From Trileptium ribeirensis (lineage: Eukaryota > Nematoda > Enoplea > Enoplida > Thoracostomopsidae): DNA of 64,000 nucleotides. The notes below the pieces were generated by a model. The model was not told where the DNA came from. It saw nothing but the letters and a program-made list of their open reading frames with translations, and ran no database searches. The translations under genes and the position numbers were made by a program. This document shows, piece by piece, positions 27,901-39,900 of this stretch; positions within the stretch are counted from its first letter, which is position 1, and every line of letters begins with the position of its first letter. The stretch is taken from the NCBI GenBank assembly GCA_030248225.1, contig JASANE010028021.1:25788-89787 (forward strand). Direction: 5' to 3'.

Positions 27901-30900
27901 CAGTATGTGTAACTGCGAGTGAAAATGTGTGAGAAATGAATCACGCCGCAACCAGAGGCATTTATATATTTTATCGCTGTGTTCTCTCACCTGTTTTGCC
28001 TTCTTGACGTACAGTGTCCGCATGGATACATTTGCCTTTGTGCGCCGCCATGCCATCTGGACAGACACAGTATGATTTCGAGCATATCGCACCACCGGAA
28101 CACACAACGCCTGACAGACACGGTTCACCAGGTTTCACTTCAAATATTGAACAATTTAGGTATTTTTAACGTTTTGCTAAACAGTTTGTTTAAAATCAAT
28201 ATATATATAATGTAATTATATTTGTTATTTTCACGATTTAAACGCCCGGATGATACAAAATGAAGCAATGCCAATACCCGATAAACGCTGTGCTCACCGA
28301 CGTCGATTAGTTTAAAATACTAACGAGCTATTGCCGAAATTACCATATAAGTGAAGTGTAAAAAGAAAATATGTTTCCTATTTTATAACCAACTGTTACA
28401 GTCGAAGTATGAATTCTATTATAAGAGGAGTTTTTATCATCAAACATTATTGTGTAAATTTTGATTTATGTTACAAAAGACACGTTTTTTTGATAATTCA
28501 TTCATACAAACAAGCTGTTTGTGGCCATTGCCAGCGGAGCTAGGGAAATAGGAGTTGCAGCAGTTATTTTTGATAGATTGACATATGAAAATGTGATGCG
28601 AAAGTTACATATTTCTTTTGAAGAATTATCCACCATAAAAATTACAAACACTTGAAAATTCCATCTATGGAATTAGCAGTAGTGTATATAAATTCCGATC
28701 GTGATAATACCTGATCCGAGATATCTAACGCACTGATTGTTGCCGATTACTTGACCTTCTGGACAAATGCATTGGCTATCTATGCATTGTGATCCGCCAG
28801 TGCAAACGCTGTTCGACGTACAAGGTGCTCCGGGCAAAACTGACAGCGCTAAACACATTAAATTTGTAAATAATGACATATCACCGTAAGTAAGTTGGAA
28901 CATTGGCATTTAGCTTTTTCTCTAAAACAAAAGATCGTTTTAATATCTATATAACAATTATGTTACAAGCCGTTTGTACTATTTCTTTCTGTTCAAATTA
29001 ATGCTTTTTAGTTGTCTTCGTGTCTTTCAGATGTGTGTCATATTTTGATACTTGGCATTGAATTACCAAATATGAACAAAATATATATTTTAATCCAAAC
29101 TCTATCATTCTTTAATACATAATCGATTCGATAACACGTTACTCATATTGAAACGAACAGTTGACTGCTGTGTTTTCAGATTGCATTATAAAGTTTGTTT
29201 ATAGTTATAGCATTGCGTTATGTGTTTCTGTACAATGTTAGCAAGATAGCGACTGCATTAAATGTAAATTACAGCAGGGTTTGTATGTATGCCTTGTGAG
29301 ATTTCCTGTGACATGCAGGTTCACTAACTTGTGTTAAATAAAATTATCTATTGCCAAATTAGTATTTTGTTGTATTTTAATGTATATAAACGCATACCAT
29401 GACATTTCCATGAAGGTAGCTTACTGATTTGCATATATATTGGTAGAGTTTAGGGAGCGTTATGCTTGAAGATTCATTGCAAGAACAACATTCACTGAGC
29501 TTGCGTTATCAAAACAGGCGGTTAAAACTACCATGGCCGTTTGGCATCTTCGATTTGGAATGGAAACAATTCAGTCGACCAGCTTTTATCTTTGCCTGTA
29601 AATCTCCCGCCACAACTTGTGGTTACGTTTACGCCGTGACGCGGTTCGAATACTCGGTGTTCGAGTATCGGTCAGCATTCACTTCCTCCGGCTTTATCTT
29701 CTTATTCGTGTTTTTTGTTTCAGAGCTTAGATCAATTTCGGTCATAGCTTGGTCGGCCATAGCTTGGTATTATAGTCTAGTAGGTTTCGTTTCGTCTATT
29801 GCAGTTGTGTTCCTTATTGAAAATAAAAAGTATTTTGGAATTTATGAAAAAATAAAATATAGTATTGCAGTAAACTATTTTGTTGTTATTGTTGCTGTAG
29901 GAGGCTTTTATGGATAACTTCACTCTTGAATAGCAACATTTCTGGGCGTTCACAATGTGTTTCATTAAATTAGGTAATATTCCACATCGTGATATCTGAA
30001 ATTTGGCTGTCTTTCGAAATACGTGAGCTCGTTTTATCGGATCAGCATGTGTTTGGAGCTGTCTCAATGACACAGGGTAAATATTTTCCGGAGTTTGTTC
30101 GAAGAAATATATTTCAGTATCAAAACTTATCCATGAATGTGGCTGCATTGACCAATTTTCACGGGGGAAAATGTGAGCTTAAATGTGTCGGGACGTCTTA
30201 CGTGCATGATAATTTGTTCATCATTATGATATGTATGTGTATAGCTTTTCTTAAATATTAGTATGTATTTTCTAAATAGTTTGTATGCTGCACGTCACAT
30301 AACGTGGGAAGGTGGAAATAACTATGATGATTCTTATACCTAAACAGTGACTGCACAGAGCAAGCTAGGAAGTATAAAGCCAAGGAACTTGTCTGTACCA
30401 CGTGTTGTTATATTGCTGCGTATCGCAATTGGATTTATTTGCGTATTATATGTAAGCAGTGTTGGTCACGCTGTAAACTAAGTGTAGTGATCACAGAAAT
30501 AATAATCACTGCTAGCAAAACGTCAATTCTCTAGTTAGAATATGATCACAATATATTAAGCGTTTCGAGCGGGTCCACGGTACAGTGGTTAGCACGTCTG
30601 CTGCGCACGCGGAACGCCCGGTGTTCAATTACCGCTGGACCCATTCTTTAGCTTGAGCGGCATTTAACGAAAAATAGTTAACATAGCTTATATTTGACGA
30701 ACCCGACGTTATCCCCGTCGAAATCAGTCTGTGCGAAGAGTGATGAGGTCAAAAATTCCTGCTCCGGAGCTGGTCGTGGGGGTTGTGTAGTGAAATAAAC
30801 TGTCAGTTTAATAAAATATATCTTGGAAATTTCGCTAAGAAAACGAATTCCGCGAAGAATAATTTAGCCTTGACTCATCCAGGTTTATGGATTGCAAAGT

Positions 30901-33900
30901 ATACAAATATTTGAGAACCAAACATGCTAAGTACTTAGACAGTATATGTTATAAATCAGATTATACAGGCCTACAGTGTATCCGACTCCCAGGTTGTTGG
31001 ACTTTAATTACACCGCGCCAATATTCTTGATCCACTATTTAAAAACTCCTTCCCACCAGTTTTCGAAACTTTTCAAAAATGCTCCACCTTCAAAAATTGA
31101 TCTGAAACAGTGGTCTCAGAACATGGGAAGGGTGCATATTTAGTAGCCCAAGAACATGTTGGGGTATAATTCGGTCTGGATTTGGTGGGCCAATGAATAT
31201 GGGTGAGGTAGTCACTACTTGGTTGGTTACAAATCTGGGGCAAGGAGGGCGAAGATGACGAAGACGTACCATGGAGTAAAATAACGAGAAGCTGAAGAGT
31301 GATATATACGCCAGTATAGTCGATCATTATTGATTCTTGCTTGTAGTGATTTAAATGGCATAACAAAGCTTAGCTTACCCAGTGGTCTGCGGAAACGACT
31401 GTGTCCACAGTTATTTCGGTCACGGTAGCTGGGATTCGGCATAAGGCATTTACATACACCGCCCGTGCAGACAGCTCCCATTTGGCAATTTTGATTCGAA
31501 TCGCATGTGATTACTTCAGACGAACGTGGTTGAATCGCGCCACTGACATCTAAACGACAAAATGCTCAAATATATAACAATTCGCTATACACACAACTTG
31601 GCCATGTGAAAATGATCATAAAAGTTATAAATTAGGTAAGACCTATTGTTTGTCTTCAAGCATTTTAATATGATGTGGTATTGTGTTATTTCAAATGACT
31701 CACCCCTTTGGTTCGCATATTGACACATTTGTCGCAACGTACATTGCATGGCGAGTTAATTGTCGAGATTGTTGTTCGGCGTGCGTTTATACATGTGTTC
31801 ATGTTCGTTCGTGTTGCGAGGTTCCTTAAAGAACCGATCAACAACTCCTAAGTAGAGCAGTGGCTAGCGTGGTAGACTTACACCCTAGTGGTCTATGTTC
31901 AATCCGCGGTCGGAACAAAAATTCGCTCAGGATTTAACAAGTTATGTTCCGGTTTAAGAAGGAAAAGGTTAACAATAATAGCCTACTGGTTTGTTTAAAT
32001 TTGATGGCAATACGAAATATAAATTCAAAAGAAATTCAAGAATATATTTAATGACCATGTCCAAATATATGTATAAAATGTTCTATCGCACCATTCGAAT
32101 AAACATACTAAATACAGTTCTGCAACCTGATGTTGTTGGTTCAAGCCCAAAGCACAAGCACTGCGATACCGCAAACGCTTAGAGTAAAATTAGCGCTCAG
32201 AAACAGATTACATTAAGTAATAACGATGCTTGGGATTTGAAAATAACCGGTCGACAGTATAGCAGGACAAGCTATGTTCTATATTGTGGCACCTTAAAGG
32301 GTTCAACTATATATCGACCAATGTAAACTATAGGGACGCAGGCGAAATACATGCTGTACCTTTATCGATATCTTGGCCTTTGCCTAAAAGCTTTATATTT
32401 TATATAAGACGTTATACTAAGCCCAAGTCGGCCGGCTGCCAACGCCAAAACCCCAACCTTTTAAACTGTTCTTTTTTCTAAAAAAAATAACGTACGAACA
32501 GAAAAGGTGACATTGGACTTTAAGTATCATTGTCTTTAAATCCGTGATACCAAGAGTGCATTAGGGAAGAGTATGACACTTCCCTTCACTCACGTGTTAG
32601 CCCGTGTTTGATCACGCGGGCGTTTTCGGCCTTAACCCCACCCCCCCCCAGTTTCTGGGAGGGGGTCGAGTTGCTGCCCCGACTCCCTCCCCCAGTTTCA
32701 GGGGGAGGGCAGCTCGGGCCCCCTCAATTTCTAGGGCGGTCGGTTTATAGGCTATCTTATGAACCGACCCCCAAAAAACGGGTGGGGGGAGGTCCGAGCT
32801 ACTCCCCCAGGAACTGGGAGGGGGGTAAGGCCGAAAACGCCCGCGTCATCAAACACGGGCTAACATATGAGTGCAGGGAAGTGTCATACTCTTCCCTAAT
32901 GCACTCTTGGTGATACTAATATATTTTTCAGTGTGATTAATTTCTGTAAATTAGGCAGAATCCATACAGCGTATTTCGATTTAATATAATTATTATTAGA
33001 AATCCTGAGCAGTTGATAGAAACACCACGGCTTGCTGCGCATTCTGATATTTGTATGCAATGTTGTAACTAACTACAATAGCAGCAGTCTGAACGAGTAA
33101 AGCTGCTCAACAGTGCTTACAAATTTGAAAGCGCACCGATTACTGTGCTTTTACTGCAATGCAACATAAACGTAGATAGATATCAAATTTAGTGGCCTGA
33201 AAATTTTAATTTTTGTATTTTGTCTGCTGGAGGTGGTAGATGGTGTTATTTGTTTGATTAAAATGGCTGTAACTGAGGACACTGATATTACAATAGCTTC
33301 ATGAGGGAGTGTAATATTGGTGCGCTATTTAAGCTACTACAGTTAAATTACCGCTATAAAATGGGTCAGGCATACACATCCATGTTATAAAATGGGTAAA
33401 AACAGATGCGATAGAACAATGTCATTGCTTAACCACTGTGAGACGCACGTTGCTAATTACTCAAGATCAATACATTAAGCTTAAGATGAGAATAATTATA
33501 CGTTTGAAACTAACCTGCTAAACCTTCACTGAAACAACGAAAGTCCCCGGGTAAACACTGTCGTTTCTGTAATTTGCGCAATAAATTATTGCTCAAGTTC
33601 AAACCTTAAAGTTACGTTTTATAATATAATTTTTAGCCAAGATGAAACACTAAATAAACAAATCCTGTAAAAAACAGTCGCTGCTATTGCCTATTTTAAT
33701 CAGTAAAATTACTTGCATTTAGTAGCACCTTGACGATATTATGAAATATATGATACTATGAACCCTTCAACAATTTTTTACTCAATTGCTCAGTTATCTA
33801 ACAAATTTATAAATCGTGATTTAATCAGATTTAACACTGTAAACACTAAATTATATCCCGCTGGTTTGAGATATTGTCACATATAGATGACACACGCTTT

Positions 33901-36900
33901 TTGAAGATCGTGACTTCCATTGCTGTCATTACTGTTTATAAGATGCTCATAGTATGATGTGCGCTTGATCCTGAATTCTAACGCTGCAAGACCCGGCCCG
34001 ATTTTAGAGCAAATGTACATCTATAACTATGCGCTAATTATTTAAGCTTTAGTACAGATTTTATTTGTGGAATAGTGTTGAACGAACCGATGGAAGAAAT
34101 CTTTATAGACGGAAGTGTGGCGGTTTTTCAATACCGTTGCTCAGTATTTTAACTGGGTACAGCCGGGTCTTTTTTCGACGTGATAGTTTTTGGGCTGCTA
34201 ATGTCTATAAATTAACATCAGCCAAGGCCCGGCACAACATGAAGAGGTCATAATAGATAACCTAGACGGACCAAGCTTCTCCAATATCGCAGAAGCCAGG
34301 AACAAAACAATGCCGTGGCAAACACAACTTAGGGAATCACATGGTAGTGGTGAATTAGTATTTGTCTAAAGATGTCCAACCGCCAAAATATTGTGCAAAT
34401 CTGTTTTGAATTGTGCGCAATAGATAGTTTTGCAGCTAAAAACATCCATGTAGGAAAAACCTTTGTTGAAATGTGTATCTTCTGTTAGGCAATGTTTTTT
34501 CCAAACGGTTTGGGATGTGTAATTGTCACCGGGCGCAAAAAAGTATCTACTCACTGCATGATATGTACCGTGGAATATAAAATTTACCTAAATGTACACA
34601 CGAGATGGAAGAAGGTCACCGGTCGTCGGGTCGTTTCTGGTCATATCTGTGACCTAGAACTGACCCAGTCTGATTCTAAACCGAAAGTACTCTTCTCTGT
34701 TCTTTACTCAAGAAAACAGAAAAGCGTCTTTTACCTTCTGCTTTGTCTGCTCTGCTATGCTGCAGTGACAAAGTGAAAACTCAGGTGTACACAAACTAAG
34801 CTCTCGGCTACGATTAATCTAAATTTGCAAAAAAAACCTGACGAGAATTGTGGAAGGTTGGTAAAAGCGTGTGTGTTATATTCATACCCTGTAGCCCGAA
34901 AACAGTATTTAAAGTTTTAGACATTAGTTATGATCTTTTTCACACTAGTTTCGTATGAAAGTACTCTAATGTTGCTTAAAATTCTCCCACAAGGGTTTCA
35001 CATGATGGTAGAACTACTTGCGAGAACAGCTATATGGCTTTATACTTAACTTGATAACCTACCTACTTTTGTCCACATCTGAAATTTCTTGCAATTCAAG
35101 CGCAAGCGGCTTTACATCATAACAAATCTACTTTCTCAAGACCCCGCCAAATAGCTTACTTTTACCTTAAACAGCTACCTACGTTTGTCCAGAACCGAAG
35201 TCTCGGGTAGAAATAACAAGTTGGGCCCGAGACTATTTTTTTAATTTCCGTTCCGAGCCGAGCCGAACCAGGACACCATATATCGAGCTGAGCCGACCTC
35301 CGTCAAAAAATGTCAAGTCGCTCGACTCGGCTCGGCTCCCACTATAATTTAAGTATATTTATTAAAAGTGGCTAATGTTGACTGATAAACTGACCGATAG
35401 TATATGTCACCCCGCCATGGGATATATTTGTATTGACTTTTTGGTATTTTCAACTACCGTCGGCAACTGTACTTTGTATCATTTAATTAAAGTACACATT
35501 CTTAGAGCACATACTTAACAATATACTTGGCAGTAAACATAACCCAAAACCGAAGATCGACGTGGTTTTGCCGAGGGTTCCAGATGAGATCTGAGTTTCT
35601 AAATATAGCCGTCCATTGAGAGGTAGTCACAATGCAAACAGATAAAGCGTTCCAAAGCCAGGACGATTTACTGTAATACATTTTTAAACTTTGGGCAAGA
35701 CACAGGTATTGAATAGAGGTTACTATTCAGTGAGATGACCTGATTTTAGTACTATTGATCAACATCAAAATGTACTTTGCCACGGAGGCTTTCAATGCGT
35801 TAAATTAAAATTTGTTATGTGTAAAAAATATTATCCCTACTGGCATGGGCGGCGATTCCAGAGGGGAATGAGGGGATTGCACCCCCCCCCCCCCAAAAAT
35901 CAAGATCTGGGGATAATAACTAAAGAAAAATTATGCTCATACCCTTACTATTTTTAGGGATCGGCGCCCCTACCTGCTGGAAATGGTAGCTGCTATTCGA
36001 CAGGTTATTTGCGATTCGTTAATATAGAACTGTAATTTTATATTCGTAGGCATGTCTTGTTAAATGAAATCAAATCATTTTCAAAATTAGATAAATTCGC
36101 AGAATTACACATGGGCTGTTTTCGAAATTATCTTGTCACAAAGTGACTACCGTTTCCGTTCACTATAGCGACCGGGTCACGAGGCCTCGGGTCACTAGCA
36201 CGAACGGCTCACCGGGTTACATTATGATGACCCGACCCCATCTCTGATGTACTCCTCCGCTGCTGTAAAAAGAGGAAAAATTTACATTTTTGAGGATTTA
36301 TTCGCTATGCCTATAAAATATATGTTTGCCGTTCAGGTAAATAATAACTCATTTCAATCATTTATTCACCTTCACGTTTCGATTGCTGACAATTAATATT
36401 TCCATGCTAATAATTATAATGAATTTTCATGATAATTAAATTCTAAAAAAGATATTTAAAATTTTAAAACGTTCATAGAATATCTTTACCAGTCGTTGTG
36501 ATTTGGTTGCATCTGTTGTTAATTATCACTCCAGTGCCAGGACACACACACTCGCCGTTGACACAGTACGATCCTCCAATGCAGATGCTAACCGCAGAGC
36601 ATGGATAACCCGGCATTACTGCAAGACAATATGGTTTATTAATTTTTCTGACATAAATAGTTAACCAGTACCATTAATATAAGTAGATTGATAACCAACT
36701 TGGAGCTTAAACATTTTCATTATAGGAAGTTTCGACGGATGAAATCTAAAATACTTGACTGTGATAGTCGAAACATGTGAAGTCGTGATAATGCAACGAG
36801 TGAATAAACATCATCTTGGTCAGAAAGTATAATCCGATGGAGTCCTTACCTGTGCCTTATGCATTGGTTTCGCTAAGAAAAGTGTGTCGTAGCAAGATAA

Positions 36901-39900
36901 ATGTTATAAGACAGAACTGTAGCACACGCAACTGTAGACTTTACCGTCATATTTTTCACTAGAATGAGCAGACAAACTGAGCATAAAACTAGAATTCAGT
37001 AAAAGTTGACTATAGCACAGGGTCTTATTCAACTACCTTTACTGAAAAACAAAACATATATAAAAGGTATGCAGGAATGTCTTGTAGTCGTTATGCAGAA
37101 GTCGCCGAAATTAACTGTACGATTCTATTTAAGCCATTTATTTATCACGATGGTTCTCGTTTTATTGAACTATTCAGGCTCAGCTGTAATAGGGGACTTG
37201 ATTAAAATTTGGTCCTAATTTATAATGAAAAATATAGCGAATTGCGACGCTTGAAAATTTTGAGATAAAAATTTGACCTCAAAATGTGTCTATTCAGGCC
37301 CATTTATCATAGATGCCTACGCGATTTATGTATCTGTTTAGGCCGCAATTTGCTCGCGCAATTTGCCAAGATGAACTCCAAAATATGACCAGGAGCGGAA
37401 TTACTGACATATTCATTGCTGTGGCGCTGCAGACACTCCACCAGCAAAAATCCTTGGACTTATTTGTTATTGCACAATCAGGATCTGCTTTGAATTTTCG
37501 CGTAACTGGTCTTACGAACTAGTGTTATGTAAGCCTAAAGGTGTGTTCACTCGCTCAAACTATTTGTTCAAAATTTGTAGTCATTATTTGAGCACAAAAT
37601 TTTATCAAAATTCAACTCTAATTTATAATGAAAAAATATAGCGAAATGCGAAGCTACAAAATTTGTGGTAAAAATTTTATCTCAAAAATTTCGACGTAAC
37701 ATAGCTTCGTCGATGGTTAGCAAATGCAATTTATTTAAATGTTTGAACAATGCTCATACGTTCAGATTTACCGAAAAGGTAAAAGGATGTTTTTAAATTT
37801 TGGTCAAAATTTGATCAATATTTGAGTTTAAATTTTCATTAGATTTTGAGCTAAAAGTTTGAACATGTGAATACATCGTAACAGAACTTTATTTCGTCAT
37901 CGTCGACATTTTATAAAGCACGACAATACGAGCACTATCATATTAGCAGCACCAGGTACTCGATGCCGCAAACGATAATTTCACGGGACTAAAATGCCAG
38001 TTAAAACCGAACAATAGCACATTCGACCCTTTAACTCGTCATCCCTGGACTTACTGCGTAAACAAGCGCTAGCTTCCCATTCTGCATATGTTTCGAGATG
38101 AAGGCTCCAGTTTGGCAGTCACGTTTTCAATATAGAGCAAACTAGAGTTCAGACTTAGCTGACCAATTTAGTATGTTTACGAATTTAGAGGAACTCTTAA
38201 GACTATTACCATACATGCTCATACTGGGGGAGATGGAGGGATTACCCTCCTGAGTCTCGGACCCTCCTAGTGGTCGCCCTCGATGATCCTCCCCTGGCAT
38301 GTAGTCTTTTCCGCTTTTAGGCTCATGAGAAAATGGTCAAAAATTGGATGAAATTGGCCAAAATTAAGGGTAAATTTGTAAAAATCGGGGGTAAATTCGC
38401 AAACAAACGAAGGAAAATTTTAAACAATTTTAGTCCCAAAAATTTTCAAAACTTTATCAGCCCTGACGACATCCCCAGCAGATCGACTGATCCCCCCTTG
38501 CGAATTCGGAGGTGCCCATGTATGACTACCACCAGGTACAAATACATTGCTAGATACAAATATATAATAGTCTATAGACACAGAACTTTTAATAAACTAT
38601 ATTAAACGATCCGGCGAACCGAGATCACCGGACAAAGTGAAAAAAGTCTTAATGTGAGAGACCTGAACACGAATTATATCTTCATTTAGCCTAAGGCTTG
38701 GATTGAGACTGAAGCTTAGTGAATCAACTGCGGCGTACTTTGCACTCCCCCTTTCCATAGACGATAACTTTCGCCTATCAAATCACAGTATATCTATTAT
38801 TTGTTAACGTATGACAACAGCAAAAACGTACCTAATTGAGAATGAATTATGCAACGATTCCCGGAAATAACTTGACCTAGCTGACATTTGCAAACTCCAT
38901 CGTCGCATACCGAACCACCGGTGCAAATCGCTTGATGACGACAAAGGTCTCCCGGCAGTGCTAAGTTATAATAAAGCACTTGAAGCTATATGAAAACAGG
39001 TTTTTTGCAAAAACGCTACAAAACTAGTCAAAGCAGTATAGTAATTTATGCGACGTAAACCGCTGGAAAGTTAGTTTAATGAGAACTTTCATTCGATTTT
39101 GTCAAACATAATGCTCTGAGGAAGTGTCATATGAATATTGCTCATTACGTTGAACACATGGTTCTTTCGAAGTTTGTTCTTGTTTTGTCAGTATTTATTA
39201 CGATTTGCTGTTAAGCCATAAAACAATGGTGTAGAAATTATTCGCAGCATTCTCTTGTTTGCAGCAATTGCAGTATTTGAAATTTGATTACGAGCAGCTG
39301 TAAGTAAATAGTAAACAAATGTCAGATTGCATGTGGCAACATTAAGTACTTCAAATCGTTAAAGTTCTACCGTTTTACAAAAATTTGACAGGCAGAGATT
39401 ATTTTAATTTTGAGCATTGTATTTTACCAAATTTTAACAATGTCTCTGTATAAGTTATTATTAGAATAGACATCGGGTAGTAAATCGCTACCCAGGTACC
39501 CGACTGGACTAAACTACCCGCGTACCTGATTAACTACCCGGTACCCGGGTCCCGGGTACTTGCCATTAACGTTGCTTCTTTTTGTAAGCGGCAGTACCCA
39601 CTCAAAATCACGTGTCTGCGAAGTTCAGATTACGTACTCAAATTTGTAATACGGCTTGTAGGTGACAATGCCGTCGGGCTAAAAGAAACCTTTCCACCGG
39701 TCTCTCGCTGACATGCACATGGTGTCCAGGGAAAACCTTGTGAATAACCACGCAAGGTCAAATGTCTTGCACAGACTGAGCTATACGGTAATCACAAATG
39801 ACATGTACACACACATGTTCTTCCTAGTTGGAGGCAAGGGTAGGTCGTCGCGTTTGGATCGGAATCACTAACAGATCGCGACAAATACCACTCCAAGCAT

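Larger units (their letters stand above)
25709..27990 (-). other. Intron between exons 12 and 13
   Basis: Phase 1. Holds the 26270-26445 repeat and the 26848-27029 dimer; nothing else recognised. Confidence 0.6.
28840..31378 (-). other. Intron between exons 10 and 11
   Basis: Phase 1. Holds the family 1 tRNA-derived repeat. A 151-codon hydrophobic plus-strand frame at 29462-29917 has no recognisable domain and is not called. Confidence 0.6.
31550..36489 (-). other. 4.9-kb intron between exons 9 and 10
   Basis: Phase 1, repeat-rich: family 2 repeat, dispersed repeat copy B, palindromic element, GGTCAC repeat copy 2, GAGCC island, hAT-like MITE, GGTCAC cluster. 32950-34600 is otherwise featureless except a doubtful 52-nt module fragment at 33515-33566. 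Confidence 0.65.

Noticed and set aside
29462..29917. 151-codon hydrophobic plus-strand frame
   Set aside because: No recognisable domain, composition typical of AT-rich intron, no promoter or splice evidence.
30571..30642. Functional tRNA gene
   Set aside because: The acceptor stem is perfect but the anticodon loop lacks U33 and the T-arm is mispaired; related copies show it is a repeat head.
32608..32913. 101-codon proline/glycine-rich plus-strand frame
   Set aside because: Lies inside the palindromic element's GC-rich core; composition explains it.
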